Positions 48,981 through 57,176 are shown, counted from the first letter of the stretch. The stretch is DNA of 64,000 nt from Microbacterium sp. EYE_78 (GCF_023149035.1 NZ_JAHXMY010000002.1:620001-684000); one strand, 5' to 3'. Translations and numbers: made by a program. Notes: generated by a model from the letters alone, not told the origin.

Positions 48981-50378
48981 GTGACTACCACTGTGCCCAA
49001 GATCCTGGTCGTCGGAGGGGGCTACGCCGGCTTCTACACGGCGTGGAAGCTCGAGAAGCACCTCCGTCGCGGCGAGGCCGAGGTCACCATCGTCGACCCG
49101 CTGCCGTACATGACCTACCAGCCGTTCCTCCCCGAGGTCGCGGCGGGCGAGATCGAGGCGCGTCACGTCGTCGTCGGTCTCCGCCGTCACCTGAAGCGCA
49201 CGCGCGTCGTCATCGCCAAGGTGACCGGCATCGACCACGCCGCCCGGACCGCGACGATCACCCCCGAGGTCGGCGAGCCCTGGCAGGAGGAATACGACCA
49301 GATCGTCGTCACCGCCGGCGCCGTCTCGCGCACCTTCCCGATCCCCGGCATCGCCGACAACGCCATCGGTCTCAAGACGATCGAAGAGGCCGTCGCGATC
49401 CGCGACCGCATCCTCACCAACTTCGACCGCGCCGCGAACCTGCCCGCCGGCCCCGAGCGCGAGCGTCTCCTGACCGTCGTCGTCGTCGGCGGCGGCTTCG
49501 CCGGCATCGAGGTCTTCGCCGAGACGCGGGCCTTCGCCAGCGCCCTGCTGAAGAACTACCAGAACATCTCGTTCGACGAGACCCACTTCCACCTCATCGA
49601 GGCGATGGGCCGCATCATGCCCGAGGTGTCGCTGAAGACGAGCGAGTGGGTGCTGAAGGACCTCGCCAAGCGCGGCGCCCTCGTGCACCTCGACACGCAG
49701 GTCAAGGGTGCGGTCGACGGCAACGTCGAGCTCTCGACGGGTCAGGTGATCCCCACCGACCTCATCATCTGGACGGCGGGCGTCATGGCCAACCCGACGG
49801 TGGTGCGCGGGAGCGACCTCCCCGTCGAGGAGCGCGGTCGTCTGCGCGCCCGTCCCGACCTCCGTGTCGGCACGCCCGAGGAATTCGTCGAGGGCGCCTG
49901 GGCTGCCGGCGACGTCGCGGCCGTCCCCGACCTCACCGGCGGTGGCGTCGGCGGCTTCTGCGTCCCGAACGCGCAGCACGCGGTCCGGCAGGGCAAGCTG
50001 CTCGCGAAGAACGTCGTCGCCGTCCTGCGCGGCGAGGAGCCGAAGGAGTACTTCCACAAGAACCTCGGCGCGGTCGCCGGGCTCGGTCTGTACAACGGTG
50101 TGTTCCAGTCGGGCAAGCTGGCGATCAAGGGCTTCTTCGCCTGGATCGCCCACCGCGGATACCACGGCCTCGCCATGCCGACTTTCGAGCGCAAGTTCCG
50201 CGTCGTCGGCGACTGGTGGCAGAACTTCTGGCTCGGGCGTGACAACGTTTCGATGGAGACCGTGCAGAACCCCCGGTACGTGTTCGAGGAGTTCGCCGCA
50301 CGCCCGCGGCCGGCGGCCCCGGTCGAAGAGCCGGCGCCCGCGCCGAAGCTGCCGAACAAGGTCGACATCCCCAGCTGA
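48981..50378 (+). CDS. ndh: Type II NADH dehydrogenase (NDH-2)
   Basis: 465 residues. It oxidises NADH and reduces menaquinone at the inner face of the membrane without pumping protons. The first Rossmann motif ILVVGGGYAGFYTAWKLEK binds FAD; the second, VVVVGGGFAGIEVFAE, binds NADH. The quinone-site region AWAAGDVAAVPD...CVPNAQHAVRQGKLL is intact, and C-terminal amphipathic helices (about 365-430) would hold it on the membrane. CAAGGAG lies upstream of the GTG with a spacing of about 11 bases. The tail is Pro/Ala-rich. Confidence 0.95.
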   Translation: MTTTVPKILVVGGGYAGFYTAWKLEKHLRRGEAEVTIVDPLPYMTYQPFLPEVAAGEIEARHVVVGLRRHLKRTRVVIAKVTGIDHAARTATITPEVGEPWQEEYDQIVVTAGAVSRTFPIPGIADNAIGLKTIEEAVAIRDRILTNFDRAANLPAGPERERLLTVVVVGGGFAGIEVFAETRAFASALLKNYQNISFDETHFHLIEAMGRIMPEVSLKTSEWVLKDLAKRGALVHLDTQVKGAVDGNVELSTGQVIPTDLIIWTAGVMANPTVVRGSDLPVEERGRLRARPDLRVGTPEEFVEGAWAAGDVAAVPDLTGGGVGGFCVPNAQHAVRQGKLLAKNVVAVLRGEEPKEYFHKNLGAVAGLGLYNGVFQSGKLAIKGFFAWIAHRGYHGLAMPTFERKFRVVGDWWQNFWLGRDNVSMETVQNPRYVFEEFAARPRPAAPVEEPAPAPKLPNKVDIPS

Positions 50379-50392
50379 TCCAGCTCGTGGCA

Positions 50393-50398
50393 TAGCGT
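50393..50398 (+). promoter_or_regulatory. Probable -10 box of the UAA-anticodon tRNA gene
   Basis: TAGCGT (within CATAGCGT) would start transcription near 50405, inside the left arm of the hairpin that precedes the tRNA. It leaves a very short 5' leader. Confidence 0.45.
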
Positions 50399-50423
50399 GG
50401 GGGCGCGCCTCCGGCGCGCCCCC
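50399..50423 (+). repeat. Perfect hairpin overlapping the tRNA 5' end
   Basis: GGGGGCGCGCC (50399-50409) pairs with GGCGCGCCCCC (50413-50423) around a TCC loop. The last six bases of the right arm are the first six of the tRNA acceptor stem, so this stem and the mature tRNA fold exclude each other. It could be the ndh terminator or a control of tRNA maturation. Confidence 0.75.
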
Positions 50424-50490
50424 ATAGCCCAACGGCAGAGGCAGGCGACTTAAAATCGCTTCAGTCTGGGTTCGAATCCCAGTGGGGGCA
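50418..50490 (+). tRNA. tRNA with anticodon TAA (Leu by anticodon), short variable loop
   Basis: 73 bases. Acceptor GCCCCCA pairs with TGGGGGC, discriminator A73, D-stem GCC/GGC, anticodon stem GGCGA/TCGCT with loop CTTAAAA (TAA, decodes UUA), T-arm CTGGG/CCCAG with TTCGAAT. The variable region is only five bases. Bacterial tRNA-Leu normally has a long variable arm, so the shape is odd, although discriminator A73 fits leucine. CCA is not encoded. Confidence 0.85.
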
Positions 50491-50496
50491 CCGCGA

Positions 50497-51315
50497 TCAC
50501 CGTGCGATGATGCTGGGCGGGTCCGCGTCGTCCCAGCGTTCGATGGTCTGCGCGAGCCAGTACGCGCCGAACGAGGTCAGCGCGACGCTCTCCCCGATGA
50601 GGACCACCGTCGATTCGCGCGCGGCGACGGCGCCTACGATCGTGACGGCCAGTGCGAGCGCGATGACGACCGGCACGACACGTTGGACCGTCCGCATCAT
50701 CCGACTCCCGGGGTCGTCGCCCTCTCGGCGGAGCGCGGTCACTGCCGGCACCGCCGCAAAGGCAGCGAAGAACGCCACGGTGACGACGAAGTGCAGATCC
50801 CACCCGCCGACGAAGGGGAAGTCGCCTGCGGACCCCGGCGAGAAGGCGAGGACGGCCAGCGTCGTGGCGGTGACGGAGGCGATGCCGCCCACCACGGCCA
50901 GACGCCGCCACGGCACCTGACCGGATGCTGCGAGCACGATGCCCAGGACGACCAGGACGGCGACGACCGCGGTGTAGACGCTGACGCCGTTGCGGACACC
51001 GGCGAGGTCGTCGACCGGGATGCGCTCGGCGCCCGAGAACCCGGTCGGGACGATCGCGACCAGCGGGGCGAACACGGCGGCGATGTCGAGGAACACGGAT
51101 TCGGCGTCGCGCCCCGACAGCGCCAGCAGCGCAACGCCCGCCGCCGTCAGCGACCCGACGAAGACCCCGCGTGCGGGGGTGTAGTAGTAGTCACTGAGGG
51201 AGGGCAGGACGACCCCGCCCGAGCGGATGACCTCGGTGAGGATCGAGACCGCCAGCGCGAGCACGACGCCCACGAGCGCGAGGCGGAGGTATCGGTGCGT
51301 GCGCAGACCCGTCAC
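50497..51315 (-). CDS. Integral membrane protein, unknown function
   Basis: 272 residues with seven predicted spans. The motif LPSLSDYYYTPARGVFVGSL between spans 1 and 2 recurs in a family of uncharacterised actinobacterial membrane proteins. No catalytic motif is recognisable. The GTG at 51315 is fixed by TAGGGT 6 bases upstream. The end lies 6 bases from the tRNA on the other strand. It may be a sensor or a structural protein of the envelope; I give no function. Confidence 0.75.
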   Translation of the reverse strand: MTGLRTHRYLRLALVGVVLALAVSILTEVIRSGGVVLPSLSDYYYTPARGVFVGSLTAAGVALLALSGRDAESVFLDIAAVFAPLVAIVPTGFSGAERIPVDDLAGVRNGVSVYTAVVAVLVVLGIVLAASGQVPWRRLAVVGGIASVTATTLAVLAFSPGSAGDFPFVGGWDLHFVVTVAFFAAFAAVPAVTALRREGDDPGSRMMRTVQRVVPVVIALALAVTIVGAVAARESTVVLIGESVALTSFGAYWLAQTIERWDDADPPSIIAR

Positions 51316-51321
51316 ACCGCG

Positions 51322-51327
51322 ACCCTA
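51322..51327 (-). promoter_or_regulatory. Candidate -10 box, leaderless promoter of the seven-span protein gene
   Basis: On the minus strand, TAGGGT is followed by CGCGGT and the GTG at 51315. It lies in the 29-base gap before the next minus-strand gene end. Confidence 0.5.
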
Positions 51328-51344
51328 CGCCCGCCTGCGGACAC

Positions 51345-51890
51345 TCAGCGGAACGCCTCGACCTGCACGCTTTCGTCAGCGACGCGGACGCCGAACCGGT
51401 ACGCCAGTTCGCCGCCCAGCCACCCCGACACGCCGACGCCCGCGAAGGCGACTACGCCGATCACGAATGCGGCGACGTTCACCTCGCTCGGCGTCGCGAA
51501 CCGCAGCGCCGCGCTCACGACGAACAGGACGAGCGCCGCCGTGTTGCACGTCATGTGCGCGAGGGCGGTCCGTCGCGCGCGCGTGCCCTTCGCGAGCGTC
51601 AGGAAGTCGAGGAACCCGAGGACGGATGCCGCGATCGCTCCCACGATGCCGATCACGACGAGCACGCGGGCCCCCACGACGTAGGGCTCTGGATCGGGCA
51701 CGAAGAAGGAGATCAGGTCGAAGACGAGCCCTGCAGACCACGCCCCGATCGGGATCGTCACCGCCACCGCGTGGAACGGATGACCGAACGGTCCGGCGAC
51801 GACGCTCTTCGGCCGCTTGGCGCGGCGCATCGCCGTCACATCGGGTGCCACGCCGCGGGGGTCGTCGCCGGCGGGTGCAGGTGCGGTCAT
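51345..51890 (-). CDS. DUF2231-like membrane protein
   Basis: 181 residues, four hydrophobic spans. FGHPFHAVAVTIPIGAWSAGLVFDLIS with two His near the first span is the typical opening of DUF2231 proteins, which may bind haem or metal, but no function is established. The soluble N-terminus is short and charged. GGAGG lies 4 bases before the ATG at 51890. The same frame is open much further upstream, through lemA, which is a shadow. About 216 bases separate it from lemA, and apart from the lemA -10 box I see nothing definite there. Confidence 0.82.
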   Translation of the reverse strand: MTAPAPAGDDPRGVAPDVTAMRRAKRPKSVVAGPFGHPFHAVAVTIPIGAWSAGLVFDLISFFVPDPEPYVVGARVLVVIGIVGAIAASVLGFLDFLTLAKGTRARRTALAHMTCNTAALVLFVVSAALRFATPSEVNVAAFVIGVVAFAGVGVSGWLGGELAYRFGVRVADESVQVEAFR

Positions 51891-52076
51891 GGGTCCTCCA
51901 CAGTGGTCGCGTGCGATCGGCAGCGTGCGCGAGACGGCGCCGAGGAGGCAGTGTGCGACGTCGACGGGTCGCGTCGAGGGGGCTTGCGGCGACATCTGCG
52001 TGACGGTAGGACTGCGCGCGGTGTGAGGCGTCTGGGAACACTGCGCCGAGGTCGTCGCGGGACGGGGCCGCATCGT

Positions 52077-52082
52077 TAGGAT
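52077..52082 (+). promoter_or_regulatory. Probable -10 box of lemA
   Basis: TAGGAT would start transcription near 52089 and leave a short leader with GGAG 5 bases before the ATG at 52107, so this gene is not leaderless. Confidence 0.45.
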
Positions 52083-52106
52083 GATCAGGTTATCGATCGG
52101 AGTGTC

Positions 52107-52673
52107 ATGGAATATCTCATCCCGGTCCTGATCGTCGTCGCCCTGTTGGTCGTCGTCGGCGTGTACCTCTGGGCCACCTACAACTCGCTCGTCTCCCTCG
52201 CTGTGCGCGTCGACGAGGCGTGGAGCGACATCACGGTGCAGCTCAAGCGACGGGCCGACCTGCTGCCGAATCTCATCGAGACGGTGAAGGGATACGCCGC
52301 GCATGAGAAGGCCGTGTTCGAGAACGTCACGCAGGCGAGGGCCGAGACCCTGAACGCCTCGACGCCCGCCGATGCCGGCGTCGCCGAAGGCCACATGCAA
52401 CAGGCCCTGAAGTCCCTCTTCGCAGTCGCGGAGGCATACCCGCAACTGCAGGCGAGCCAGAACTTCCTCCAGCTGCAGCAGGCGGTGGTCGACACCGAGG
52501 ACAAGATCCAGGCATCCCGCCGGTTCTACAACGGCGGCGTGCGCGAACTGAACACGAAGATCAAGGTCTTCCCGAACAACCTCTTCGCCCGCCGTCTCGG
52601 GTTCAGCGAGCGGGAGTTCTTCGAGGTCGTCGACGGCGCGGCCATCGCCGAGCCGCCGCGGATCCAGTTCTGA
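52107..52673 (+). CDS. LemA-family membrane protein
   Basis: 188 residues. One N-terminal span (YLIPVLIVVALLVVVGVYLW) is followed by an antiparallel helical bundle. Typical elements: YNSLVSLAVRVDEAWSDITVQLKRRADLLPNLIETVKGYA and FYNGGVRELNTKIKVFPNNLFARRLGF. LemA proteins are membrane scaffolds, often paired with a metalloprotease; the function is not settled. The ATG has GGAG at 5 bases. The next gene begins within about 90 bases and may be co-transcribed. Confidence 0.92.
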   Translation: MEYLIPVLIVVALLVVVGVYLWATYNSLVSLAVRVDEAWSDITVQLKRRADLLPNLIETVKGYAAHEKAVFENVTQARAETLNASTPADAGVAEGHMQQALKSLFAVAEAYPQLQASQNFLQLQQAVVDTEDKIQASRRFYNGGVRELNTKIKVFPNNLFARRLGFSEREFFEVVDGAAIAEPPRIQF

Positions 52674-52765
52674 ACGAGTCAGCGGGCGGGGGCGGGGAGC
52701 GCGCACGCGGCGGCTTCCTCGATGCGCTCCGACAGCGGACCGTCTCGACAGAGGGCTCCGCGGTC

Positions 52766-53869
52766 GTGCCGAGGGGCCTTCGGATCGCGACGGCCTACGC
52801 GTGGCGGTTCCTCGTGGTCGCCGCAGCCATCGCCGTCCTCGTCTGGGTGGTGATACAGCTCAAGCTGCTGATCATCCCCTTGCTGGCCGCGATCCTCGTC
52901 ACCGCACTCGTCTGGCCCTTCTTCAGTCTGCTGCTGCGCGGGCGGGTGCCGCGCTGGGTCGCCGTGCTGCTGTCCATCGTCCTCACGCTCGTGATCGCCG
53001 GTGGTCTGCTCTGGCTCGCTATCTGGCAGATCAGCCTCCAGGCGGCCTCCGTGCGGGATCGCACCGTCGCCGCGCTGCAAGAGTTCCGCGACTACCTCAT
53101 CCAGGGTCCCCTGCATCTCACCGGCGGCCAGATCGACTCGGCGATCGACCAGGTCTTCGACATCCTGCAGGAGCAGGCGCAGCTGCTCTGGTCGGGTGCG
53201 CTCGCGATCGGCTCGACGCTCGGGCACGTCGCGACCGGCATCCTGCTCACCCTCTTCATCCTCATCTGCACGCTGGCCGACGGCGGTGGCATCTGGCGAT
53301 GGACGGTCCGTCTGTTCCCCACGCGCGCGCGTCACGCCGTCGACGGCGCCGGCCGTGCGGGATGGCGCACGGTCGTGAACTACGCGCGGACCCAGCTGCT
53401 CGTGGCGACGATCGACGCCGTCGGCATCGGGCTCGGCGCGTTCCTGCTCGGCGTCCCACTCGCCGCGCCCATCGGCGTGCTGGTGTTCCTCGGCGCCTTC
53501 GTGCCGTTCGTCGGCGCGGTGCTGACGGGCGCACTCGCGGTCTTCCTCGCCCTCGTCTACAACGGCCCGTTCATCGCGCTGTGGATGCTCATCATCGTCC
53601 TGGCCGTCCAGCAGGTCGAAGGGCACATCCTGCAGCCGCTGCTCATGGGTTCCGCGGTCAAGGTCCACCCGCTGGGCGTCGTCCTCGTCGTCGCCGGCGG
53701 GGCGATGGTCGCGGGGATCGCCGGCGCCGTCTTCGCGGTGCCGTTGGCGGCGTTCGTCAACGTCGTCTGGCTGTATCTGTCCAGGCGGGGGTGGGAGCAG
53801 CCGATGGATGCCGGCCCTGCCGACCTCATCTGGAGCACGGTGCCTCGCACCAGGAAGGGACGCTCGTGA
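52766..53869 (+). CDS. AI-2E-family transporter/permease-like protein
   Basis: 367 residues, about eight spans. The core VGIGLGAFLLGVPLAAPIGVLVFLGAFVPFVGAVLTG, HILQPLLMGSAVKVHPL and FAVPLAAFVNVVW are typical of PF01594. Members are linked to autoinducer-2 export or Na+/H+ exchange, so the substrate is open. GTG at 52766 is the first common start, but the frame is open back into the end of lemA with protein-like content (about 31 codons, GERARGGFLDALRQRTV). A CTG at 52670, overlapping the lemA stop, might be the real start. ilvA overlaps its stop (GTGA). Confidence 0.88.
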   Translation: MPRGLRIATAYAWRFLVVAAAIAVLVWVVIQLKLLIIPLLAAILVTALVWPFFSLLLRGRVPRWVAVLLSIVLTLVIAGGLLWLAIWQISLQAASVRDRTVAALQEFRDYLIQGPLHLTGGQIDSAIDQVFDILQEQAQLLWSGALAIGSTLGHVATGILLTLFILICTLADGGGIWRWTVRLFPTRARHAVDGAGRAGWRTVVNYARTQLLVATIDAVGIGLGAFLLGVPLAAPIGVLVFLGAFVPFVGAVLTGALAVFLALVYNGPFIALWMLIIVLAVQQVEGHILQPLLMGSAVKVHPLGVVLVVAGGAMVAGIAGAVFAVPLAAFVNVVWLYLSRRGWEQPMDAGPADLIWSTVPRTRKGRS

Positions 53870-55110
53870 CGGAGGAGACGATGACGGTGCACCCGACGCT
53901 CGCCGAGTTCGAGGGGGCCGCGGCATTGTTGGCGGATGTGGCCGCCCGGACGCCCGTGGAGGACTCGGACTTCCTCTCCGGAGTCCTCGGCGCGCCGGTG
54001 CACCTGAAGCTCGAGAACCTGCAGCGCACAGGATCGTTCAAGATCCGCGGGGCGACCTACCGCCTGTCCCGGTTGACGGCGGAGGAACGCGCCCGCGGCG
54101 TCGTGGCGGCCTCGGCCGGGAACCACGCACAGGGCGTCGCCCTGGGGGCGCAGACCCTCGGCATCCCTGCGACCATCTTCATGCCGCTGGGTGTGCCCGT
54201 GCCCAAGCTCCTCGCGACGCGCGGGTACGGCGCGGACGTCGTCCTCGAGGGTGCGACCTTCGAGACGCCGCTGCGCCTCGCCCAGGAGTTCGCCGAGCGG
54301 ACCGGCGCGGTCTTCATCCCGCCGTACGACCACCACGACGTGGTCATCGGGCAGGGCACCCTCGGCCTCGAGCTGATGGACCAGATCCCGGGACTCGAGA
54401 CGGTGGTCGTCGGCATCGGCGGCGGGGGACTGGCCGCCGGCGTGGCCGCTGCCGTCAAGGCGCGCGCCGCCGCCGAGGGCCGCACGGTCAGGGTGATCGG
54501 TGTCCAGGCCGAGAATTCGGCCGGCTATCCGCCCTCGCTCGCCGCGGGGCATCCGATGGATGCCGACACCACGCCGACGATCGCCGACGGCATCGCCGTG
54601 AAGCGGCCGGGGGCCGTGCCGTTCGCCATCATCCGCGACCTCCTCGACGAGGTCGTGACCGTGAGCGACGACGACATCGCCCGTGCCATCCTGACGCTCA
54701 TCGAACGCGCCAAGCAGGTCGTCGAACCGGCCGGCGCCGTGGGCGTCGCGGCGATCCTCACGGGGAAGGTGCGCTCGTCCGGTCCGACTGCGGCGATCCT
54801 GTCGGGAGGGAACATCGACCCGCTGCTGCTGCAGCGCGTGATCGCCCACGGGCTCGCGGCATCCGGCCGCTACATGACCCTGCAGATCCCGCTGCCGGAT
54901 CGTCCGGGTCAGCTCGCACGCGTCTCGGAGCTGCTGTCGGTCGTCGGCGCGAACGTCATCGAGGTGCTCCACACCCGGCACGGCCAGGGGCTGCAGATCA
55001 GCGAGGTGATCCTGCAGCTCAGCGTGGAGACGCGGGGCGAGGAGCACCGGGCGCAGGTGCTGCAGATCCTGCAGGAGGCCGGCTACGCACCGCACGTGCT
55101 CCCGGATTGA
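53866..55110 (+). CDS. ilvA: Threonine ammonia-lyase (biosynthetic-type fold with C-terminal ACT domain)
   Basis: 414 residues. It deaminates threonine to 2-oxobutyrate, the first step to isoleucine. PLP lysine K59 lies in RTGSFKIRGATYR; the glycine loop GIGGGGLAAGVAAA and the SAGNHAQG segment are intact. The last ~80 residues form one ACT-like domain (TLQIPLPDRPGQLARVSELL), shorter than in E. coli IlvA, so control may resemble the TdcB-like/ACT type. The GTG overlaps the previous stop; an in-frame ATG at 53881 with GGAGGAG is an equal alternative. Confidence 0.93.
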   Translation: MTEETMTVHPTLAEFEGAAALLADVAARTPVEDSDFLSGVLGAPVHLKLENLQRTGSFKIRGATYRLSRLTAEERARGVVAASAGNHAQGVALGAQTLGIPATIFMPLGVPVPKLLATRGYGADVVLEGATFETPLRLAQEFAERTGAVFIPPYDHHDVVIGQGTLGLELMDQIPGLETVVVGIGGGGLAAGVAAAVKARAAAEGRTVRVIGVQAENSAGYPPSLAAGHPMDADTTPTIADGIAVKRPGAVPFAIIRDLLDEVVTVSDDDIARAILTLIERAKQVVEPAGAVGVAAILTGKVRSSGPTAAILSGGNIDPLLLQRVIAHGLAASGRYMTLQIPLPDRPGQLARVSELLSVVGANVIEVLHTRHGQGLQISEVILQLSVETRGEEHRAQVLQILQEAGYAPHVLPD

Positions 55111-55145
55111 CCGGCCTGCTCTTTGCTGACCGGCCTGCTCTTTAC
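55108..55145 (+). repeat. 19-base tandem duplication spanning the ilvA and greA stops
   Basis: Two copies of a 19-base unit (TGACCGGCCTGCTCTTTGC, then the same with AC for GC at the end) lie at 55108-55126 and 55127-55145, followed by a partial third unit. The first copy includes the ilvA TGA, the second includes the greA stop on the other strand. Confidence 0.85.
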
Positions 55146-55621
55146 TGGCCGGTGTAGGTCTCGACCTTGATGACCTCGACGGAGATCTCGCGTCCGTTCG
55201 GCGCGGTGTAGGTCGTCGTCGCGCCCTCGCGCAGACCGATGATCGCCTCGCCGAGCGGGGACGCCTCGCTGTAGACGTCGAGCTCGCTGTTCGCACCGAT
55301 CTCGCGGTTGCCGAGCAGGAACCGCTCCTCGCCCCCCGCGACGGTGGCGGTGACCACGGTCCCCGGCCGCACGGTGCCGTCGGACTCGGGGGCTTCGCTG
55401 ACCTTGGCCTCCTTGAGAAGCTGCTGGAGGGTGCGGATGCGGGCCTCCTGCTTGCCCTGCTCGTCCTTCGCGGCGTGATACCCGCCGTTCTCCTTCAGGT
55501 CGCCCTCTTCGCGAGCCGCCTCGATGCGCTTCGCGATCTCCTCGCGGCCCGTCGTCGAGAGCTCCTCGAGCTCGGCGGCGAGGCGGTCGTAGGCCTCCTG
55601 GGTCAGGAACGTCTCGGACAC
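55142..55621 (-). CDS. greA: Transcription elongation factor GreA
   Basis: 159 residues. GreA enters the secondary channel of RNA polymerase and stimulates cleavage of backtracked RNA. The N-terminal coiled coil has FLTQEAYDRLAAELEELS and the acidic loop REEGDLKENGGYHAAK, whose two acidic residues at the tip are kept. The C-terminal FKBP-like domain has LGNREIGANSELDVYSEASPLGEAIIGLREGATTTY. GTG at 55621 follows a GGGAG. A longer frame exists upstream, but the added residues are not GreA-like. Confidence 0.95.
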   Translation of the reverse strand: MSETFLTQEAYDRLAAELEELSTTGREEIAKRIEAAREEGDLKENGGYHAAKDEQGKQEARIRTLQQLLKEAKVSEAPESDGTVRPGTVVTATVAGGEERFLLGNREIGANSELDVYSEASPLGEAIIGLREGATTTYTAPNGREISVEVIKVETYTGQ

Positions 55622-55690
55622 GTGATCTCCCGGGTTCGGTCGATGGATAAGCCGAACGCCCCGGCGATGCACCGGGGCGAAGCCCTCAGA

Positions 55691-56095
55691 CTACGGGATC
55701 CAGCAGGAGCGGACCAAACCCGTGGTCGCTTCGGCGACGGTCGGGATCCGCTCCGTCAGCGAGCGCGTGTGGTCCGCGGATGCGGCGATCTCGACGACCT
55801 TCCAGCCGACGATGCCGTGCTCGGCATCCTGCGCCTCGAGCGCGCAGGCGATGTCGGTGTCGGGGGTCACCGACACCTGGAAGGTGACCTCGACAGCACG
55901 CTCGTCGACCAGGGCGAAGGCCGTCGTGTCGGCGTCGACGGAGTTGAGCGCGTTCGCGAGGGTCGACCACCCGAGGAGGGCGACGGCACCCACGGCGAGG
56001 ACGCCCACGACCACCCAGCCGAGCATCCGACGACCGGTGCGACGACTGCGGCCGTACCGCTCCGCGAGCTTGCGGTCGACGTCGGTCAGGGTCAT
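55691..56095 (-). CDS. DUF4307 membrane protein
   Basis: 134 residues. A cytosolic start (DVDRKLAERYGRSRRTGRR), one span (MLGWVVVGVLAVGAVALLGW), then an external domain with two Cys. It matches the M. tuberculosis Rv1081c type, always next to greA. Function unknown. The ATG is followed immediately by TLTDVDRK. The gap to the divergent small TM gene is only about 60 bases, where mca begins in other genomes. Confidence 0.88.
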   Translation of the reverse strand: MTLTDVDRKLAERYGRSRRTGRRMLGWVVVGVLAVGAVALLGWSTLANALNSVDADTTAFALVDERAVEVTFQVSVTPDTDIACALEAQDAEHGIVGWKVVEIAASADHTRSLTERIPTVAEATTGLVRSCWIP

Positions 56096-56155
56096 GCGGC
56101 ATCCGATCTAGGCTGGAGTTCCAGGCTATGCGCTTCGGCTGAGGAATGAGGTCAC

Positions 56156-56452
56156 ATGCCCGATCTGCGATGGCTCGCCGTCACCCCGACGCCGACGCCC
56201 ACGGCGCCGCCGCCGGAGAGCGTGACCCCTGGCATCGCGGGCTTCATCGGGATCGCCGTCGTCGCGGTCGTGGTGGTGCTGCTCGCCCTCGACATGCTGC
56301 GTCGCATCCGCCGTGCGCAGTACCGCGTCGACGTCAACGAACAGCTCGACGAGGAAGAGCGTGCGGGCCGCGAAGGCGACGGACCGGGGAAGTCCGGGCC
56401 CGACGACGGCGCCGCCGGAGACCTCAGCCCGGGATCCCCAACGAGGGGCTGA
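56156..56452 (+). CDS. Small single-span protein (Rv1083-like position)
   Basis: 98 residues. Pro/Thr-rich start (VTPTPTPTAPPPES), one span (GIAGFIGIAVVAVVVVLLALDML), a basic patch and an acidic/Gly tail. The cytosolic tail has RAQYRVDVNEQLDEEERA. It corresponds by place and shape to Rv1083, a gene of unknown role next to mca. GAGG 5 bases before the ATG. Its end overlaps the convergent hemolysin III gene by 29 bases. A four-codon micro-frame (56128-56142) lies upstream. Confidence 0.78.
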   Translation: MPDLRWLAVTPTPTPTAPPPESVTPGIAGFIGIAVVAVVVVLLALDMLRRIRRAQYRVDVNEQLDEEERAGREGDGPGKSGPDDGAAGDLSPGSPTRG

Positions 56453-57164
56453 GCGGCTGCAGCGAGATCAGCAGACACGCGGTCCAGTGGCAGAGGAACG
56501 CCAGCACCGTGCAGACGTGGAAGATCTCGTGGAATCCGAAGTGGCCCGGCCACGGGTTGGGGCGCTTCAGCGCATAGATGACCGCCCCGGCGGTGTACAG
56601 CAGGCCGCCGACGATGACGAGCACCATCATGGCGACGCTCGCACGCAGCAGGTCGCCGAGGTACATGACGGCCGCCCACCCGAGCAGCAGGTACAGGGCG
56701 ACGTAGAGCCAGCGCGGCGCATTGATCCAGAAGACGCGGAAGAGGATGCCGAGCAGCGCCCCCGACCAGACGAGGATCAACAGGAGCATGCCCTTGCCCG
56801 GGTCGAGGGCGAGCGTCGCGATCGGGGTGTACGTACCGGCGATCAGCAGCAGGATGTTGGCGTGATCGATGCGCTTGAGCACGATCTTCGTCCGCGGCCC
56901 CCAGTCGAAGCGGTGGTACAGCGCGGAGTTCCCGAACAGCAGCAGCGAGGTGGCCATGAAGACGGCCGCCGCCCACTTGCCCGGCGTGCCCTCGGCGAGG
57001 AGGATCAGCACGACACCCGCGGCGATGGCGACGGGGAACGTGCCGGCGTGGATCCAGCCGCGCCATGTCGGCCTGATCTCGGCCGCGCGCGCATCGACGG
57101 CCGCGGCCTCGAGGAGCGGCAGCTGGGGCATCTCCGAGCCGTCGGGTGCGGGGTCACGGGTCAC
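56424..57164 (-). CDS. Hemolysin III/TrhA-family membrane protein
   Basis: 246 residues with seven spans. The family signatures are LLFGNSALYHRFDWG (with His) and the C-terminal FGFHEIFHVCTVLAFLCHW (HxxxH). These PAQR-like proteins form a zinc site within the membrane and have been tied to lipid or membrane-energy homeostasis; the haemolysin name is historical. The GTG at 57164 follows TAGGCT at 6 bases. The place is conserved next to the cis-prenyltransferase gene. Confidence 0.9.
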   Translation of the reverse strand: MTRDPAPDGSEMPQLPLLEAAAVDARAAEIRPTWRGWIHAGTFPVAIAAGVVLILLAEGTPGKWAAAVFMATSLLLFGNSALYHRFDWGPRTKIVLKRIDHANILLLIAGTYTPIATLALDPGKGMLLLILVWSGALLGILFRVFWINAPRWLYVALYLLLGWAAVMYLGDLLRASVAMMVLVIVGGLLYTAGAVIYALKRPNPWPGHFGFHEIFHVCTVLAFLCHWTACLLISLQPLSPSLGIPG

Positions 57165-57170
57165 GGGTCG

Positions 57171-57176
57171 AGCCTA
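57171..57176 (-). promoter_or_regulatory. Candidate -10 box, leaderless promoter of the hemolysin III gene
   Basis: On the minus strand, TAGGCT is followed by CGACCC and the GTG at 57164. Confidence 0.5.

Noticed and set aside
51891..52076. Short open frame in the gap upstream of lemA.
   Set aside because: Overlaps the membrane-protein start region, no ribosome-binding site and no protein-like content.
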